From contig JAGREN010000091.1 in NCBI GenBank assembly GCA_020446505.1, forward strand, positions 1 to 45,384: 45,384 nucleotides of DNA, read 5' to 3'. Positions within the stretch are counted from its first letter, which is position 1; each line of letters opens with the position of its first letter. Of the stretch, positions 10,101 to 19,225 are shown piece after piece. This stretch comes from Novosphingobium sp. Lineage in GTDB: Bacteria; Pseudomonadota; Alphaproteobacteria; Sphingomonadales; Sphingomonadaceae. The notes below the pieces were generated by a model, which was not told where the DNA came from, searched no databases, and saw only the letters and a list, made by a program, of their open reading frames with translations. The translations under genes were made by a program, and so were the position numbers.

Positions 10101-12700
10101 TAAGGGTTGCCGTTCGTGCCGCCTGCGTAGGTGCCGATCACGACATCGAAGCCTGTGCCGCTGGCAGCCGCGGTAATGGTGATATTGCCACCCGTCGTCT
10201 GCACGATCGCACCGCCGACCACGCCGAGCTGATCCTGCGCAGGGACGCCGCCCGCGACGATCTCGACCGTCAGCGTGCCGCCGTCGAAGTTGGCACTGTC
10301 GGCATCGGTCACCAGGGCGTCGCCGCCATCGTCCGCCGCCCGAAGGAAATCACCCTCGGTAAAAGTGACGACATCCCCGTCGAGTCCCGACAGAACGGGG
10401 TCGACGATCAGTTGCTGAAGCTCGAAGGCACCGAGGTCGGAGAAGCTGGCGCCGTTGTTGGTAACAGCGGCCAGATCGACACGGCCAAGTCCGCGCGCAT
10501 CGTTCGTGGGGAAACCCGTGACCGTGTCGTCGCCCTTGTCCAGTGCCGGGTTCGTCGCATCGGCCTTCAACGCCACTGTCTGAACCGGTCCGCCGTTGTC
10601 GGCAAGCACGCCCGCATCCACCCCGTGCATCGTCACGGTCGACGCAAAGATATCCGCCGCCGTACCGCCGATGATCGAGGCCGTGTTGACGATGGTCGGG
10701 GCACCTGCATTCGGATCAGTTCCAGCATAGTTGCCGACAATAAGCGAATTCGAGGTATAAAGCGCACCGTTGGTATGCAGCCCACCGCCAACTAGACCGG
10801 CATAGTTGCCAGTTATGGTCACGTTGTTCGCGTAGATCGAACCGCCCGTAAGTTCGACGCCACCGGATATTGACCCGGCGGAGTTGCCGTAGATCGTCGT
10901 ATTTGTCAGGGTCAGTGTCCCACTGGTCAGGGTGACGCCGCCGCCAACCGATCCTGCGTAATTGCCCGATATGGTCGAGCCAATGATATCCAGCGTGCCG
11001 CTGGTCATTTGCACGCCGCCGCCAATACTGGTCACCGAATTATCGGAAATAGTGGAGCCAACGATTGTAAGGGCACCGTTGGCAACTGCGATTCCGCCAC
11101 CAATGCTTCCACCTGTATTGCCTGTGATTGTCGAACTCTTGACAGTAAGGTCGACCACTGCCCCGCCGATGCCGGCAACGCCAATAGACCCGGTGACGAC
11201 AAGGCCTTCGAGAACCACTGGCGCCGTGGTGGCGACATTGATCGCGCCTGAACCCCCGTTGGCATTAAGAGTAACATCTGGCTTGCCATCGTCGTCGAGG
11301 TCGCCATCGATCGTTACTTCGTCGGTGATCGAGAGCTGGCCGCCGGTCAGCGTGATCGTGCCCCCGGGTGAAAGCGCCGCCGCAAAAGTGATCACATCCG
11401 CTCCGGCCAGCCCGTTTGCGTAAGTAATCGCCTCACGCAGCGACGTCTCGCCATCCAGGGGATCGACCGTGTCGGTGAGGATCGTGACGACCAGCGACGG
11501 TGTTTCCACGCCCGCCACCAGTTCGAAGGCGCCAAGATCGCGGAAATTGGCGCCATCGTTGCCCAGGCCGGGCAGGTAGAGCGCTGCCTCGCCGCGTGCG
11601 TCGGCCGCAGTCGCCCCGGTGCCCGATGTATCGAGCGCGGGATTCGCGGCATTGGCCTTCAACGCCACCGTCTGCACCGGACCGCCGTTGTTGGCGAGTT
11701 GACCGCCAGTGGCACTTGGCGAGGCACCGTCAATCGCGGCGAAGACGTCAGCCGGATTACCTGACACGATCTCGGCGGTGAAGGACTGGGTGCCGCCGTT
11801 GTTGTTGATCTCGTTGCCGCTTCCCAAGGCAAGGTTGCCGAGCACGATCGAGTTTTTTACTTCCAGATCGCCCACATGGTGAATGCCGCCGCCATTTATG
11901 TTGGCCTTGTTTCCCGTGAAGGTCGCGTTGAAAAGCTTGGCAATGCCGTCGCTGTAAAGGCCGCCGCCGTCGGTGACTGCCGTGTTGTTCGCGACCGTCG
12001 TATTTGTCAGAACAGTGGTGCCGCCGTTGTAGGCGTCGATTCCGCCACCAGTGGAACTCGAGTTATTGCCTGAGATGGTGCTTGAAGTGGCGTAGAATGA
12101 AGAGCCATTGCTTTCGACACCGCCCCCGTGGAGGGCCGTGTTGTTCGAAACGGTCGTATTGTAAATTCCGATGGTGGCATTGAACGCCATCAGGCCGCCG
12201 CCATCGGCGACTGCAGTGTTGTTCGAAACGACACTGTCGTAAACCTTGAGCGTGCCGCCATCCCTTACATGGACCCCGCCGCCGTTGTTGGTGCTGCTGG
12301 TGTTGCCGTCGATCACGCTATTGCGGATCGTCAGTTCGGTCGTCACGGCGTTGATACCGCCACCTGGGCCGGCGACATTGCCGCCAGTTACGGTCAGGCC
12401 TTTTAGCGCGGCGCTCGTCGTGTCGATGAGGAAGACCCTGCTCGCGCCGCCTGCGTCAATCGTGATGTCAGGCGTGGTGCCATTATCGATCGTTACCGGG
12501 TCCGTGATCGAAAGCTGGCCACCTGTCAGCGTGATCGTGCCGCCTGCCGAAAGCGCGGGGGCAAAGGTGATTGCGTCCAGTCCGGCAGTTGAGTTGGCGA
12601 TGGAGATCGCTTCGCGCAGGCTCAATCCGGTGCCACCAGGAGCGCCGACAGAGGCACCGGGATCGTTCTCGTCTACCAGAGTAGTCACGACAAGTGACAA
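7115..12700 (-). CDS. Giant CSLREA / beta-helix / cadherin-like repeat adhesin
   Basis: This 1861-residue protein is probably exported and surface-associated. Residues ~1-400 form module 1: a CSLREA-type head (VVTTLVDEND...SLREAI), a right-handed beta-helix of GGG-rich rungs, and a choice-of-anchor-Q-like end (NPALD...DLGAFEL). Residues ~404-775 repeat the whole module. Residues ~780-1070 are Ig/cadherin-like. About four tandem cadherin-like repeats (NDxP-VA...D-DGDxL...Y-P-YxGxDSF) follow to ~1450, then a ~400-residue C-terminal region of TFDD..LSF-type repeats. There is no N-terminal signal peptide, as in type I secreted proteins; no RTX nonapeptides are seen. Start is TTG 12700, with an in-frame TAA 9 bases upstream and no Shine-Dalgarno. 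No secretion genes are adjacent. Confidence 0.85.
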   Translation of the reverse strand: MSLVVTTLVDENDPGASVGAPGGTGLSLREAISIANSTAGLDAITFAPALSAGGTITLTGGQLSITDPVTIDNGTTPDITIDAGGASRVFLIDTTSAALKGLTVTGGNVAGPGGGINAVTTELTIRNSVIDGNTSSTNNGGGVHVRDGGTLKVYDSVVSNNTAVADGGGLMAFNATIGIYNTTVSNNTALHGGGVESNGSSFYATSSTISGNNSSSTGGGIDAYNGGTTVLTNTTVANNTAVTDGGGLYSDGIAKLFNATFTGNKANINGGGIHHVGDLEVKNSIVLGNLALGSGNEINNNGGTQSFTAEIVSGNPADVFAAIDGASPSATGGQLANNGGPVQTVALKANAANPALDTSGTGATAADARGEAALYLPGLGNDGANFRDLGAFELVAGVETPSLVVTILTDTVDPLDGETSLREAITYANGLAGADVITFAAALSPGGTITLTGGQLSITDEVTIDGDLDDDGKPDVTLNANGGSGAINVATTAPVVLEGLVVTGSIGVAGIGGAVVDLTVKSSTITGNTGGSIGGGIAVANGALTIVGSTISDNSVTSIGGGVQMTSGTLDIIGSTISGNYAGSVGGGVTLTSGTLTLTNTTIYGNSAGSISGGVELTGGSIYANNVTITGNYAGLVGGGLHTNGALYTSNSLIVGNYAGTDPNAGAPTIVNTASIIGGTAADIFASTVTMHGVDAGVLADNGGPVQTVALKADATNPALDKGDDTVTGFPTNDARGLGRVDLAAVTNNGASFSDLGAFELQQLIVDPVLSGLDGDVVTFTEGDFLRAADDGGDALVTDADSANFDGGTLTVEIVAGGVPAQDQLGVVGGAIVQTTGGNITITAAASGTGFDVVIGTYAGGTNGNPYVITFNAEATPDRVSLVLPLIGYRNASGDNPTPGDRTLEFTITDGDGGSDTATSTVQVVAVNDLPRLDLNGTGPMNPGIDVNAAYVENASATVLAPNARLTDPDSDIASVAVSFTSGFIIGEDELTIGGATSGTSGAISWLFNAATGSMTLTGAASPSEYQAILRQIAFSSISDNPGTARTISFTVSDGIGVSPIALANVAVTPVNDDPVAIGDSVTIAEDTPGVISAATLLANDSDVDLGDTLTIVSVGAATHGSVVLNGGSITFTPASNYNGPASFEYTVSDGNGGTATGTVSINVTPVNDPPVAPATNSVVTDEDTPSAPVAIGASDADGDVLAYSLKPGSEPQIGSVSFAGGSFVYTPFGNFNGGDSFIILIDDGHGGVIEQAVSVTITPVPDAPVAIDDTVAAAGAGLATQIPVATLLANDFDLDGDPLTLIALSNATGGTVSLTGGTVVFTPTPGFVGTGGFDYAISSTDGSASAHVTVTGVVGGSVSPTNQPPTIAPVALVTTLEDIAVQLAVAASDPDGDVLAFAATSGAHGTVTGGSGGLFVYTPAAGYVGTDSFIVSVSDGKGGTASRTVDVTVFDLPDTADWTVHAPDRHVSELGGTGLYMGTAGFQQVTVLDLPGLITFDGSAAITSLARLFIPGGTQTYGPVPGGSPSEVIGTNAAERISLAADANVVLDASFVRDNDTLVILGPSTDYAVASTVAGVILTSAAGAYIRIPAFAADGGVTLEFADVTLQLTTTDGESFAIGSQAIGAAPGLIGSGLASEGLSPGALVYRGGDLIELAGDASDWRIVETGGSALLTDGDTHVLIPLGASGVLLAFDDGARTLALDPHTGTALIGTQVLTEALTGIVAPAQAIALPGTGNPALVAGLELAAGGEVTAGGSFAVMGTSGSEQVTMLHGTFTFDDTFGHGNDTLSFDAATSAFTAVRDSASAVLDSATLDAHIPGGASGTTLAFTNDSRDLVYLSDTDTMTIGTQIITNTAAPLIA

Positions 12701-12701
12701 T

Positions 12702-12890
12702 GTCGATTACGACGCGCCGGACTTCGACACGCAACTCGGTGTGCGCGGCCTTCACAAGGTTCACAAGAAGGTCGAGCCACGCCCGCGCGAGACGATCCTG
12801 CCGCCAGACCTCTTCGAACGGTACTCCAACATGGCCTTCTGGCGCGACCTGCAGAACTGCAAGGCCTACAGGCTCGTCCAGCAGCAATAG
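12702..12890 (+). pseudogene. 5'-truncated gene fragment, family not recognised
   Basis: A plus-strand frame encodes ~62 residues (VDYDAPDFDTQLGVRGLHKV ... NMAFWRDLQNCKAYRLVQQQ) ending at TAG. Its codons are strongly G/C in third position, like a genuine gene of this genome, and it contains an aromatic, charged, protein-like sequence. No in-frame start codon or ribosome binding site occurs at its left end, which coincides with the first codon of the adhesin on the other strand. I take it as the C-terminus of a gene broken where the adhesin segment joined. I do not recognise the family. Confidence 0.5.
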
Positions 12891-12950
12891 GCGGAACAGG
12901 CCGCATCGGTCTGCGATGACCAGCGCGGACTAAGTCCCGCTCGCGTCAGG

Positions 12951-14183
12951 TCAGGCGTGTTTGCCGAGAACGATCGGCAGCCCGGCAACACCGCGCACGT
13001 TGGTGACCGCGACGCGCGTGGCGCGATCAGGGAACACCTTCCAGTCCGGGAAGCGCGTGAACAGTTCCTCGAAGGCAATGGCGATCTCGCGCTGGGCAAG
13101 GTGAATGCCAAGGCACTTGTGCACGCCGAAGCCGAAGAACACGGTGCGGCTGTCGCTATCGCGATCGATATCGAACACGTCGGGGTTAGGGAAAGCGCGC
13201 GGGTCGCGGGTCGCGGAGCCAGTCGCCAGCATGACGCGCTTGTCTGCCGGGATTGTCACGCCATGGAGCGTGACTTCGCGGGTCGTGCAACGCCCCTGAA
13301 GCTGCGACGGCGGGTCGAAACGCAGCACTTCCTGAACGGCCTGCGGTATCTTCGACAGGTCGTTGCCCAGCTTGGCCTTCTCCGCCGGAAACAGCTCCAT
13401 GGCCATGGCACCGCTGGGGATCGCCTTGGCGACTGTCTCGTGCCCGGCGATGGCCATTTCGAGGAAGCGCATGGCGATCTCGTCATCGCCCAGCTTGTGC
13501 ATGACGCCTTCGTCGTCTTCCAGCTCAAGCGCGATCAGCAAGGAAACCGGATCGTCCTTCGGGTTTTCCCGGCGTTCCTGCACCAGCCCGTAGAACAGGC
13601 CGAACAGGCCCACGTTGGCTTCCATCTGCAGGTCTTCGGTCGAACCTTCGCCGCGCGCCAGGAACTTGTTGGCCTGATGATGCACTTCGGCGCGCAGCTC
13701 CTCGGGGATGCCGAGCAGTTCGCTGATGACGTAGAGCGGCAGTTCCACCGAGAACTCAGTCACCATGTCCCATTCGCCATCGGGCCCGTGCTTCTCGTAA
13801 GCCCTCTCGAGCAGGGCAACCGCACGCTGGCGAATGAACGGATCGAGCGCTTCCATGCGCTCGCGGCTGAAGACCTTGGTCATCATCGCCTTGGCCCAGC
13901 CGTGGTCGGGCGCATCCTTGCCGAGCAGGATCATGCCGGCATTTTCCTGCCGCTCGATCGTCACGCCAGCCGCGTTTGAGTAGATCTTGGCGTCGCGGTG
14001 CGCCTTCCACACGTCCTCGTACCGGCTGAGGATGTAGAAATCCATTTCCCTGTGATGGAAGACTGGCGCGTTTTCGCGCATCCATTCGTAGAACGGATAG
14101 GGATCGAGCGCATATTCCATCGAATAGGGATCGAACACGAAGTCGCCTTGTCTCGTGGCGGTTGCGCTCAGTTGCTCAGCCAT
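12951..14183 (-). CDS. Cytochrome P450
   Basis: This 410-residue soluble class-I-type P450 is a heme monooxygenase that needs a separate ferredoxin and reductase, neither of which is in the window. The I-helix motif AIAGHETV keeps the acid-Thr pair used in oxygen activation. The EVLR motif is the K-helix ExxR. The heme loop FGFGVHKCLGIHLA places the thiolate ligand at Cys357. The N-terminus DPYSMEYALDPYPFYEWMRE is typical of bacterial CYPs. ATG 14183 has GGAGAGAG upstream. It lies at the edge of the catabolic cluster and would be expected to start substrate attack by hydroxylation. The substrate is unknown. Confidence 0.95.
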   Translation of the reverse strand: MAEQLSATATRQGDFVFDPYSMEYALDPYPFYEWMRENAPVFHHREMDFYILSRYEDVWKAHRDAKIYSNAAGVTIERQENAGMILLGKDAPDHGWAKAMMTKVFSRERMEALDPFIRQRAVALLERAYEKHGPDGEWDMVTEFSVELPLYVISELLGIPEELRAEVHHQANKFLARGEGSTEDLQMEANVGLFGLFYGLVQERRENPKDDPVSLLIALELEDDEGVMHKLGDDEIAMRFLEMAIAGHETVAKAIPSGAMAMELFPAEKAKLGNDLSKIPQAVQEVLRFDPPSQLQGRCTTREVTLHGVTIPADKRVMLATGSATRDPRAFPNPDVFDIDRDSDSRTVFFGFGVHKCLGIHLAQREIAIAFEELFTRFPDWKVFPDRATRVAVTNVRGVAGLPIVLGKHA

Positions 14184-14319
14184 GAATTACTCTCTCTCCT
14201 GACGCGGACCCGTCATGCCGCAATCGTCTAACCACTTCTTGCCAGACAGCCCATGCCCGAGTCCACGGCCCATTGGCGTCAGGAGCAAACGACGCTCTCG
14301 CGATGTTGGCCAATCGGCA

Positions 14320-15597
14320 TCATGTTGCAGTTTCGACCCAGTCTCGCGCCAGCGAGCGCGCTGCCAGAACCATAAGCACTCCTGCGACCAGATAGAGGCC
14401 GAGGCCCCACAATATCGCCATGCGCAGGCTTTCCTCGCCGTAGGCAGGCGCCAGCGCATCCGACAGCGCCCCCAGCGCATAGATTCCCGCGGCCAATCCA
14501 ATGAGGTTGTTGATGAGGAGAAAAAGCGCCGATGCAGTCGCGCGCGCAGCTGGTTCGACAAGGTGCTGCACTGCCGTCAGCACTGGCCCGAGCCAAACGT
14601 AGCTTAGCCCTTGAGGCACGAGCAGAAGCAGAAAGGCAACCGGCAGACTTTCGCTTGAGACCCCCGTAGCCCACAAGGGCGCGCTTGCGGCATAGGCAAT
14701 TGCAGGTAGCCAGGCATACCAGCCACGGTTGCCCTGCCCCAGCCGATCAGCCAGGCGTCCACCGATGAGAATACCGGCAACGCCGCCGATCAGCAGTACG
14801 CCGGACAGGAACAGGGCCGTATCGAACAGCCCCACGCCGAAGCTGCGCTGCACGAAACTCGGCAGCCAGAAACTGATGCCGTAGCCAATCGACGAACCTG
14901 CGGCCGCACCGAATGAAAGGAACCAGAACGAAGGCTTGCGCACCAGCAGGCGCAGCGTCGCTCCAAGCCCCGGAGCCTGAGACGACGACGCTGACGCGAC
15001 TGGTTCTGGCCGGTCCTTCACCAGCAGTCGGAACAGGGGCGCGAATATCGCCCCGGCCAAACCGATCACGATGAAGGCAACGCGCCAGTTGATCTGTTCC
15101 GCGATGTAGCCCCCTGCCAGCAGCCCGAATGCGGAGCCGAGAGGGATACCAAGCGAGTAGATGGCAAGCGCGCTGGCGCGACGCTCGGGCGCAAACCATT
15201 CGCCGATGACGGCATAGCTTGGCGCAACGCCTCCTGCCTCGCCCACGCCAACGCCAAGACGGGCAAGGAAAATCTGCCAGAAGGATGTCGCCACGCCGCA
15301 CAGCGCGGTGAACATGCTCCATGCAACCAGGCACCATGTGATGACTCGCACACGGCCCGTCCGGTCGGCGAGAGCTGACAGCGGTACTGCCAGCGTCGAA
15401 TAGAGAACGGCAAAGGCAAGACCGCCGAGCAGGCCCATCTCGCCATCCGACAGCTTCAGCTCTGACTGGATCGGCGCAGCCAGGATAGAAAGCAGCATCC
15501 GGTCGAGGAAATTGAACACGTAGACGCCAAGCAGCATCGCAAGGACAATGCCTGCCCGCCGATCATGCTTTGCTGCGTCGATGCGCTGTCCGCTCAT
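14320..15597 (-). CDS. MFS transporter
   Basis: A 425-residue, twelve-helix major facilitator. Residues ~20-50 contain [20 protein letters not shown], and the loop after TM2 reads [14 protein letters not shown], the family G-x3-D-R-x-G-R-(R/K) motif between TM2 and TM3. [11 protein letters not shown] in TM4 is the conserved R-x3-G-x-G-EA signature. GRLADRLG repeats the loop motif after TM8. These features resemble the Spinster/organic-acid-like MFS branch common in degradative clusters, so import of the growth substrate is a reasonable guess. ATG 15597 was chosen because upstream in-frame sequence is hydrophilic and overlaps the divergent operon. It diverges from the 15701 gene by 103 bases. 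Confidence 0.88.
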   Translation of the reverse strand: MSGQRIDAAKHDRRAGIVLAMLLGVYVFNFLDRMLLSILAAPIQSELKLSDGEMGLLGGLAFAVLYSTLAVPLSALADRTGRVRVITWCLVAWSMFTALCGVATSFWQIFLARLGVGVGEAGGVAPSYAVIGEWFAPERRASALAIYSLGIPLGSAFGLLAGGYIAEQINWRVAFIVIGLAGAIFAPLFRLLVKDRPEPVASASSSQAPGLGATLRLLVRKPSFWFLSFGAAAGSSIGYGISFWLPSFVQRSFGVGLFDTALFLSGVLLIGGVAGILIGGRLADRLGQGNRGWYAWLPAIAYAASAPLWATGVSSESLPVAFLLLLVPQGLSYVWLGPVLTAVQHLVEPAARATASALFLLINNLIGLAAGIYALGALSDALAPAYGEESLRMAILWGLGLYLVAGVLMVLAARSLARDWVETAT

Positions 15598-15700
15598 GGT
15601 GCGGTCGTCTCTGGGCGACGTATCGCCGCTTGGAAAGCCCGAATTGATCGGGCAAGGAGTGCGCGCAAGCCGACCCGCCGAGTCTGCCAATGGAGAACTC
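15598..15700. promoter_or_regulatory. Divergent promoter region with two operator-like dyads
   Basis: Between the MFS gene and the beta-oxidation operon are two perfect dyads: GGCGA-CGTA-TCGCC at 15614-15627 and GCCCGA-ATTGA-TCGGGC at 15637-15653. Their position between divergent catabolic genes fits operators for a dimeric regulator. The TetR gene at 25243-25917 is the only regulator in the cluster. Binding is inferred, not shown. GGAGAA at 15692-15697 serves the rightward start codon. Confidence 0.45.
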
Positions 15701-17746
15701 ATGTCTGTCATCACTACCCATCGCGACGGAGAAGTCCTCGTCGTCGTATCCGACAACCCGCCGGTCAACGCGCTGAGCGCAGGCGTGCGTGAGGGACTCT
15801 ACGCAGCAATTCAGGAAGCGAACGGGGACGATACCATCAAGGCCGTCGTCGTCAGGTGCGACGGGCGAACTTTTTTTGCCGGAGCCGATATCACCGAGTT
15901 CGGCAAGCCGACTGGTGCGATCGGTCTCAATCCTGTGATCGATGCGATAGAAGATTGCCCGAAACCTGTCGTCGCCGCGATCCACGGGACCGCCTTGGGC
16001 GGCGGGCTCGAAGTCGCACTAGGCTGTCATTATCGGGTCGCCGTGCCTTCGGCCAAACTCGGCCTTCCGGAGGTCAAATTGGGCCTCATTCCCGGCGCGG
16101 GCGGCACGCAACGCCTGCCGCGCGTTGTCGGCGTCGAAGCGGCCCTGCCGATGACGACCAGCGGCGACCCGATTTTGGCCAGGCAGGCCGAAGCAATCGG
16201 CCTCGTCGACAAGCTGGTGAGCGAAGACTCGCTTGAGGCAGACGCCGTCGCCTTCGCCCGCAGCGTCATCGGCAAACCGCAGCCCGTTTCCAGTTCGCGC
16301 ACGGACAAGATTGCCGGCACCGATCCCGGTGTGTTCGATGCCTTCCGCAAGGCGAATGCACGCAAGCTCAAGGGCTTCGACGCGCCCGAAGCGGCAATCA
16401 AGGCTGTTGAGATCGCCACCAGGTATCCCTTTGCCGAAGGTCTGCAGATGGAGCACGACCTTTTCCAGCCGCTGCTTGCAGGCAGGCAATCGGCAGCGTT
16501 GCGCCATCTTTTCTTCGCCGAACGCGCCGCGAACAAGATCGACGACCTGCCGAAAGACACGCCGATCCTTCCAGTCACCAAGGTCGGCATCATCGGTGCA
16601 GGCACCATGGGCGGCGGGATCGCCATGAACTTCCTGTCGGCGGGCTTTCCCGTCACCATGGTGGAGCGCGAACAGGCGCCGCTCGATCGCGGCGTGGCGA
16701 CCATCCGCAAGAACTACGAGAACACGGCAGCCAAGGGCCGCCTGACCGCCGAGCAGGTGGAAAAGGCGATGGGTCTGCTGACCCCTTCGCTCAACTTCGA
16801 AGATCTTGCCGATTGCGACCTCGTGATCGAGGCGGTGTTCGAGCGTATGGACATCAAGAAAGACGTGTTCGGCAAGCTCGATGGGATCTGCAAGCCCGGC
16901 GCGATCCTCGCCACCAACACCAGCTATCTCGATATCAACGAGATCGCGACCGCGACCAAACGTCCCGAAGCGGTGATCGGCCTGCACTTCTTTTCGCCTG
17001 CCAATGTCATGCGCATGCTCGAAGTGGTACGCGCCGCCAAGACGGGGCCTTCCGTTCTCGCCACCTCGATGAAGATCGCCAAGACCATCGGCAAGGTCGC
17101 GGTCGTGGCAGGCGTTTGCCACGGCTTCATCGGCAACCGCATGCTTGCCGCTCGCCAGCAGCAGGGCGAGGCATTGCTTATGGAAGGCATTCTGCCCGCG
17201 CGCGTGGACAAGGTGCTGACCGACTTCGGTTTCCCCATGGGGCCCTTCCAGATGTCCGACCTTGCCGGACTCGACATCGGCTGGACCAAGGAAACTTCGG
17301 ACCCCACACGCGTTCGCGACGTGCTGTGCGAACGCGGTCGCCTTGGCCAGAAGACCGGCAAGGGCTTCTACGACTATGCCGCGGACCGCACGCGCACGCC
17401 TTCTGAAGAAGTCGACGCGCTGATCCTCGAATATGCCGAAAAGTCAGGCCACAAGCGCGACGACCTAAGCGACGAGGAAATCCTCGAACGCCTGCTTTAC
17501 CCGATGATAAACGAAGCCTGCCTGATCCTCGAGGAAGGCATCGCCCAGCGCGCCAGCGACATCGACGTGATGTACGTTCACGGCTACGGCTGGCCGAGCT
17601 ACACCGGAGGGCCGATGTTCTGGGCAAGCACTGTCGGCCTCGACACAATCGTTGCGGGGCTTGAGAAATACGCCGACAAGTGGCCCGATCTCAAGATTTC
17701 CGCCTTGCTCAAGGACAAGGCAGCCAAGGGCGAAGCGTTCGCCTGA
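15701..17746 (+). CDS. Fused enoyl-CoA hydratase / 3-hydroxyacyl-CoA dehydrogenase
   Basis: The 681-residue protein joins two steps of beta-oxidation. The N-terminal crotonase domain has the oxyanion segment [17 protein letters not shown] and the catalytic glutamates at ~103 (GGGLEVAL) and ~123 (LPEVKLG), followed by [12 protein letters not shown]. The C-terminal dehydrogenase starts with a Rossmann loop [10 protein letters not shown] near residue 297 and has [11 protein letters not shown], which carries the catalytic His. Two HADH C-terminal repeats follow. The length fits the short FadB/FadJ-like class; specificity for a long fatty acid is not implied. ATG 15701 has GGAGAA upstream. It is the first gene of a five-gene operon. 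Confidence 0.93.
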   Translation: MSVITTHRDGEVLVVVSDNPPVNALSAGVREGLYAAIQEANGDDTIKAVVVRCDGRTFFAGADITEFGKPTGAIGLNPVIDAIEDCPKPVVAAIHGTALGGGLEVALGCHYRVAVPSAKLGLPEVKLGLIPGAGGTQRLPRVVGVEAALPMTTSGDPILARQAEAIGLVDKLVSEDSLEADAVAFARSVIGKPQPVSSSRTDKIAGTDPGVFDAFRKANARKLKGFDAPEAAIKAVEIATRYPFAEGLQMEHDLFQPLLAGRQSAALRHLFFAERAANKIDDLPKDTPILPVTKVGIIGAGTMGGGIAMNFLSAGFPVTMVEREQAPLDRGVATIRKNYENTAAKGRLTAEQVEKAMGLLTPSLNFEDLADCDLVIEAVFERMDIKKDVFGKLDGICKPGAILATNTSYLDINEIATATKRPEAVIGLHFFSPANVMRMLEVVRAAKTGPSVLATSMKIAKTIGKVAVVAGVCHGFIGNRMLAARQQQGEALLMEGILPARVDKVLTDFGFPMGPFQMSDLAGLDIGWTKETSDPTRVRDVLCERGRLGQKTGKGFYDYAADRTRTPSEEVDALILEYAEKSGHKRDDLSDEEILERLLYPMINEACLILEEGIAQRASDIDVMYVHGYGWPSYTGGPMFWASTVGLDTIVAGLEKYADKWPDLKISALLKDKAAKGEAFA

Positions 17747-17792
17747 GCATCAAGAAATATTACCCTGTTTCCCCTGGAAGGATACAATTGAA

Positions 17793-19199
17793 ATGAGCGA
17801 ATTCAAGCAGTTGATTGGCGGCGAACTGGTAGGCGGCGCACGCGAGATGGACGTCGTCAATCCTGCGAACGGCAAGCCCTTTGCCAAGTGCCCGGTCGCC
17901 GACGAAGCCCAGCTCAACGAAGCCGTCGCCGCCGCCAGGGCCGCGTTCCCGGCTTGGGCCGCCAAGTCGCAGGACGAGCGCGCCGAACTCATCAACAAGG
18001 TCGCAGACGCGCTCGGCGAGCAGACCGCCGATCTCGCTCGCCTGCTCACCACCGAACAGGGCAAGCCGCTCGATCAGGCGGGCATGGAACTGATGGCCTC
18101 GGGCTTCACCATGAAGACCTTTACCGGGATGCGCCTCGAGCCGCGGACCATCCAGGAAAACGAGAAGCAGAAGGTCTACGAAATCCGCAAGCCGCTCGGC
18201 GTCGTCGCAGCGATCACGCCGTGGAACTTCCCGCTGATGATGGTCGTCCACAAGGTCGCCCCGGCCCTTCTCGCCGGCAACACCGTCGTGGTGAAGCCCG
18301 CAGCGACCACACCGCTCACCACGCTCAAGTTCGGCGAGATCTGCCAGAAGATCCTGCCTCCGGGTGTCGTCAACGTGATCTGCGACCAGAACGATCTGGG
18401 CGACAAGCTGACCAGCCACCCCGATGTCGACAAGATCTCGTTCACCGGCTCGACCGCCACCGGCAAGAAGGTGATGGAAGCCGCTTCGCGCGCCGTGAAG
18501 CGCGTGACTCTCGAACTGGGCGGCAATGACGCGGCCATCGTGCTCGACGATGCCGATCCGGTCGAAACCGCGCAGAAGGTGTTTCAGGCCGCCATGGCCA
18601 ATGCCGGTCAGGTCTGCCTCGCGGTCAAGCGCGCCTACGTTCCCGGCAAGATCTACGACGCCTTCTGTGATGAACTGGCTCGCCTCGCTGGCGCGGCCGT
18701 GGTTGACGAAGGCACAGCGCAGGGAGCGCAGATCGGCCCGGTGCAGAACCAGATGCAGTACGAAAAGCTCAAGGGCCTGCTCGAATCCGCCAAGGCCGAA
18801 GGCAAGGTCATCGCTGGCGGCAATGCCATGGACCGCGAAGGCTTCTTCATCGAGCCGACCATCGTGCGCGACGTTACCGAAGATGCGCGGATCGTGCGGG
18901 AGGAACAGTTCGGACCGGTCCTGCCAGTGCTGCGCTATGATGAAATCGAGGACGTACTCGTGCGCGCCAACGACACCGACTACGGCCTTGGCGGCTCGGT
19001 CTGGGGCAAGGACATCGAGCGCGCGACCAAGGTCGCCGAGCGGGTCCAGTCGGGCACAGTCTGGGTCAACCAGCACATGGCGCTGGCGCCGAACATTCCG
19101 TTCCGCGGTGCCAAGCAGTCGGGCATGGGTGCCGAACTCGGCCCTGAAGGCCTCAACGAGTTCACGCAGGCCACTGTAATCAACGTGAAGCTCACTTGA
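17793..19199 (+). CDS. NAD(P)-dependent aldehyde dehydrogenase
   Basis: A 468-residue ALDH-superfamily enzyme that oxidises an aldehyde to an acid. The catalytic nucleophile is Cys275 in NAGQVCLA and the general base Glu241 in LELGGND. The Rossmann NAD contact FTGSTATGKKV and the PWNFPLMMV segment are also clear, and the length is just below the usual ~480-500. The start MSEFKQLIGG at ATG 17793 is preceded by GGAAGGA; an upstream in-frame extension runs into the previous gene's end and is unlikely. It lies 46 bases after the hydratase/dehydrogenase in the same operon. Substrate unknown. Confidence 0.93.
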   Translation: MSEFKQLIGGELVGGAREMDVVNPANGKPFAKCPVADEAQLNEAVAAARAAFPAWAAKSQDERAELINKVADALGEQTADLARLLTTEQGKPLDQAGMELMASGFTMKTFTGMRLEPRTIQENEKQKVYEIRKPLGVVAAITPWNFPLMMVVHKVAPALLAGNTVVVKPAATTPLTTLKFGEICQKILPPGVVNVICDQNDLGDKLTSHPDVDKISFTGSTATGKKVMEAASRAVKRVTLELGGNDAAIVLDDADPVETAQKVFQAAMANAGQVCLAVKRAYVPGKIYDAFCDELARLAGAAVVDEGTAQGAQIGPVQNQMQYEKLKGLLESAKAEGKVIAGGNAMDREGFFIEPTIVRDVTEDARIVREEQFGPVLPVLRYDEIEDVLVRANDTDYGLGGSVWGKDIERATKVAERVQSGTVWVNQHMALAPNIPFRGAKQSGMGAELGPEGLNEFTQATVINVKLT

Positions 19200-19225
19200 T
19201 CCAGCACCGGGAGAAATGATGTCGG

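Noticed and set aside
7115-12700. RTX calcium-binding repeats or CRISPR-like repeats in the repetitive adhesin DNA
   Set aside because: The repeats are degenerate protein-level repeats of variable length; there are no GGxGxDxxx nonapeptides and no regular repeat-spacer spacing.
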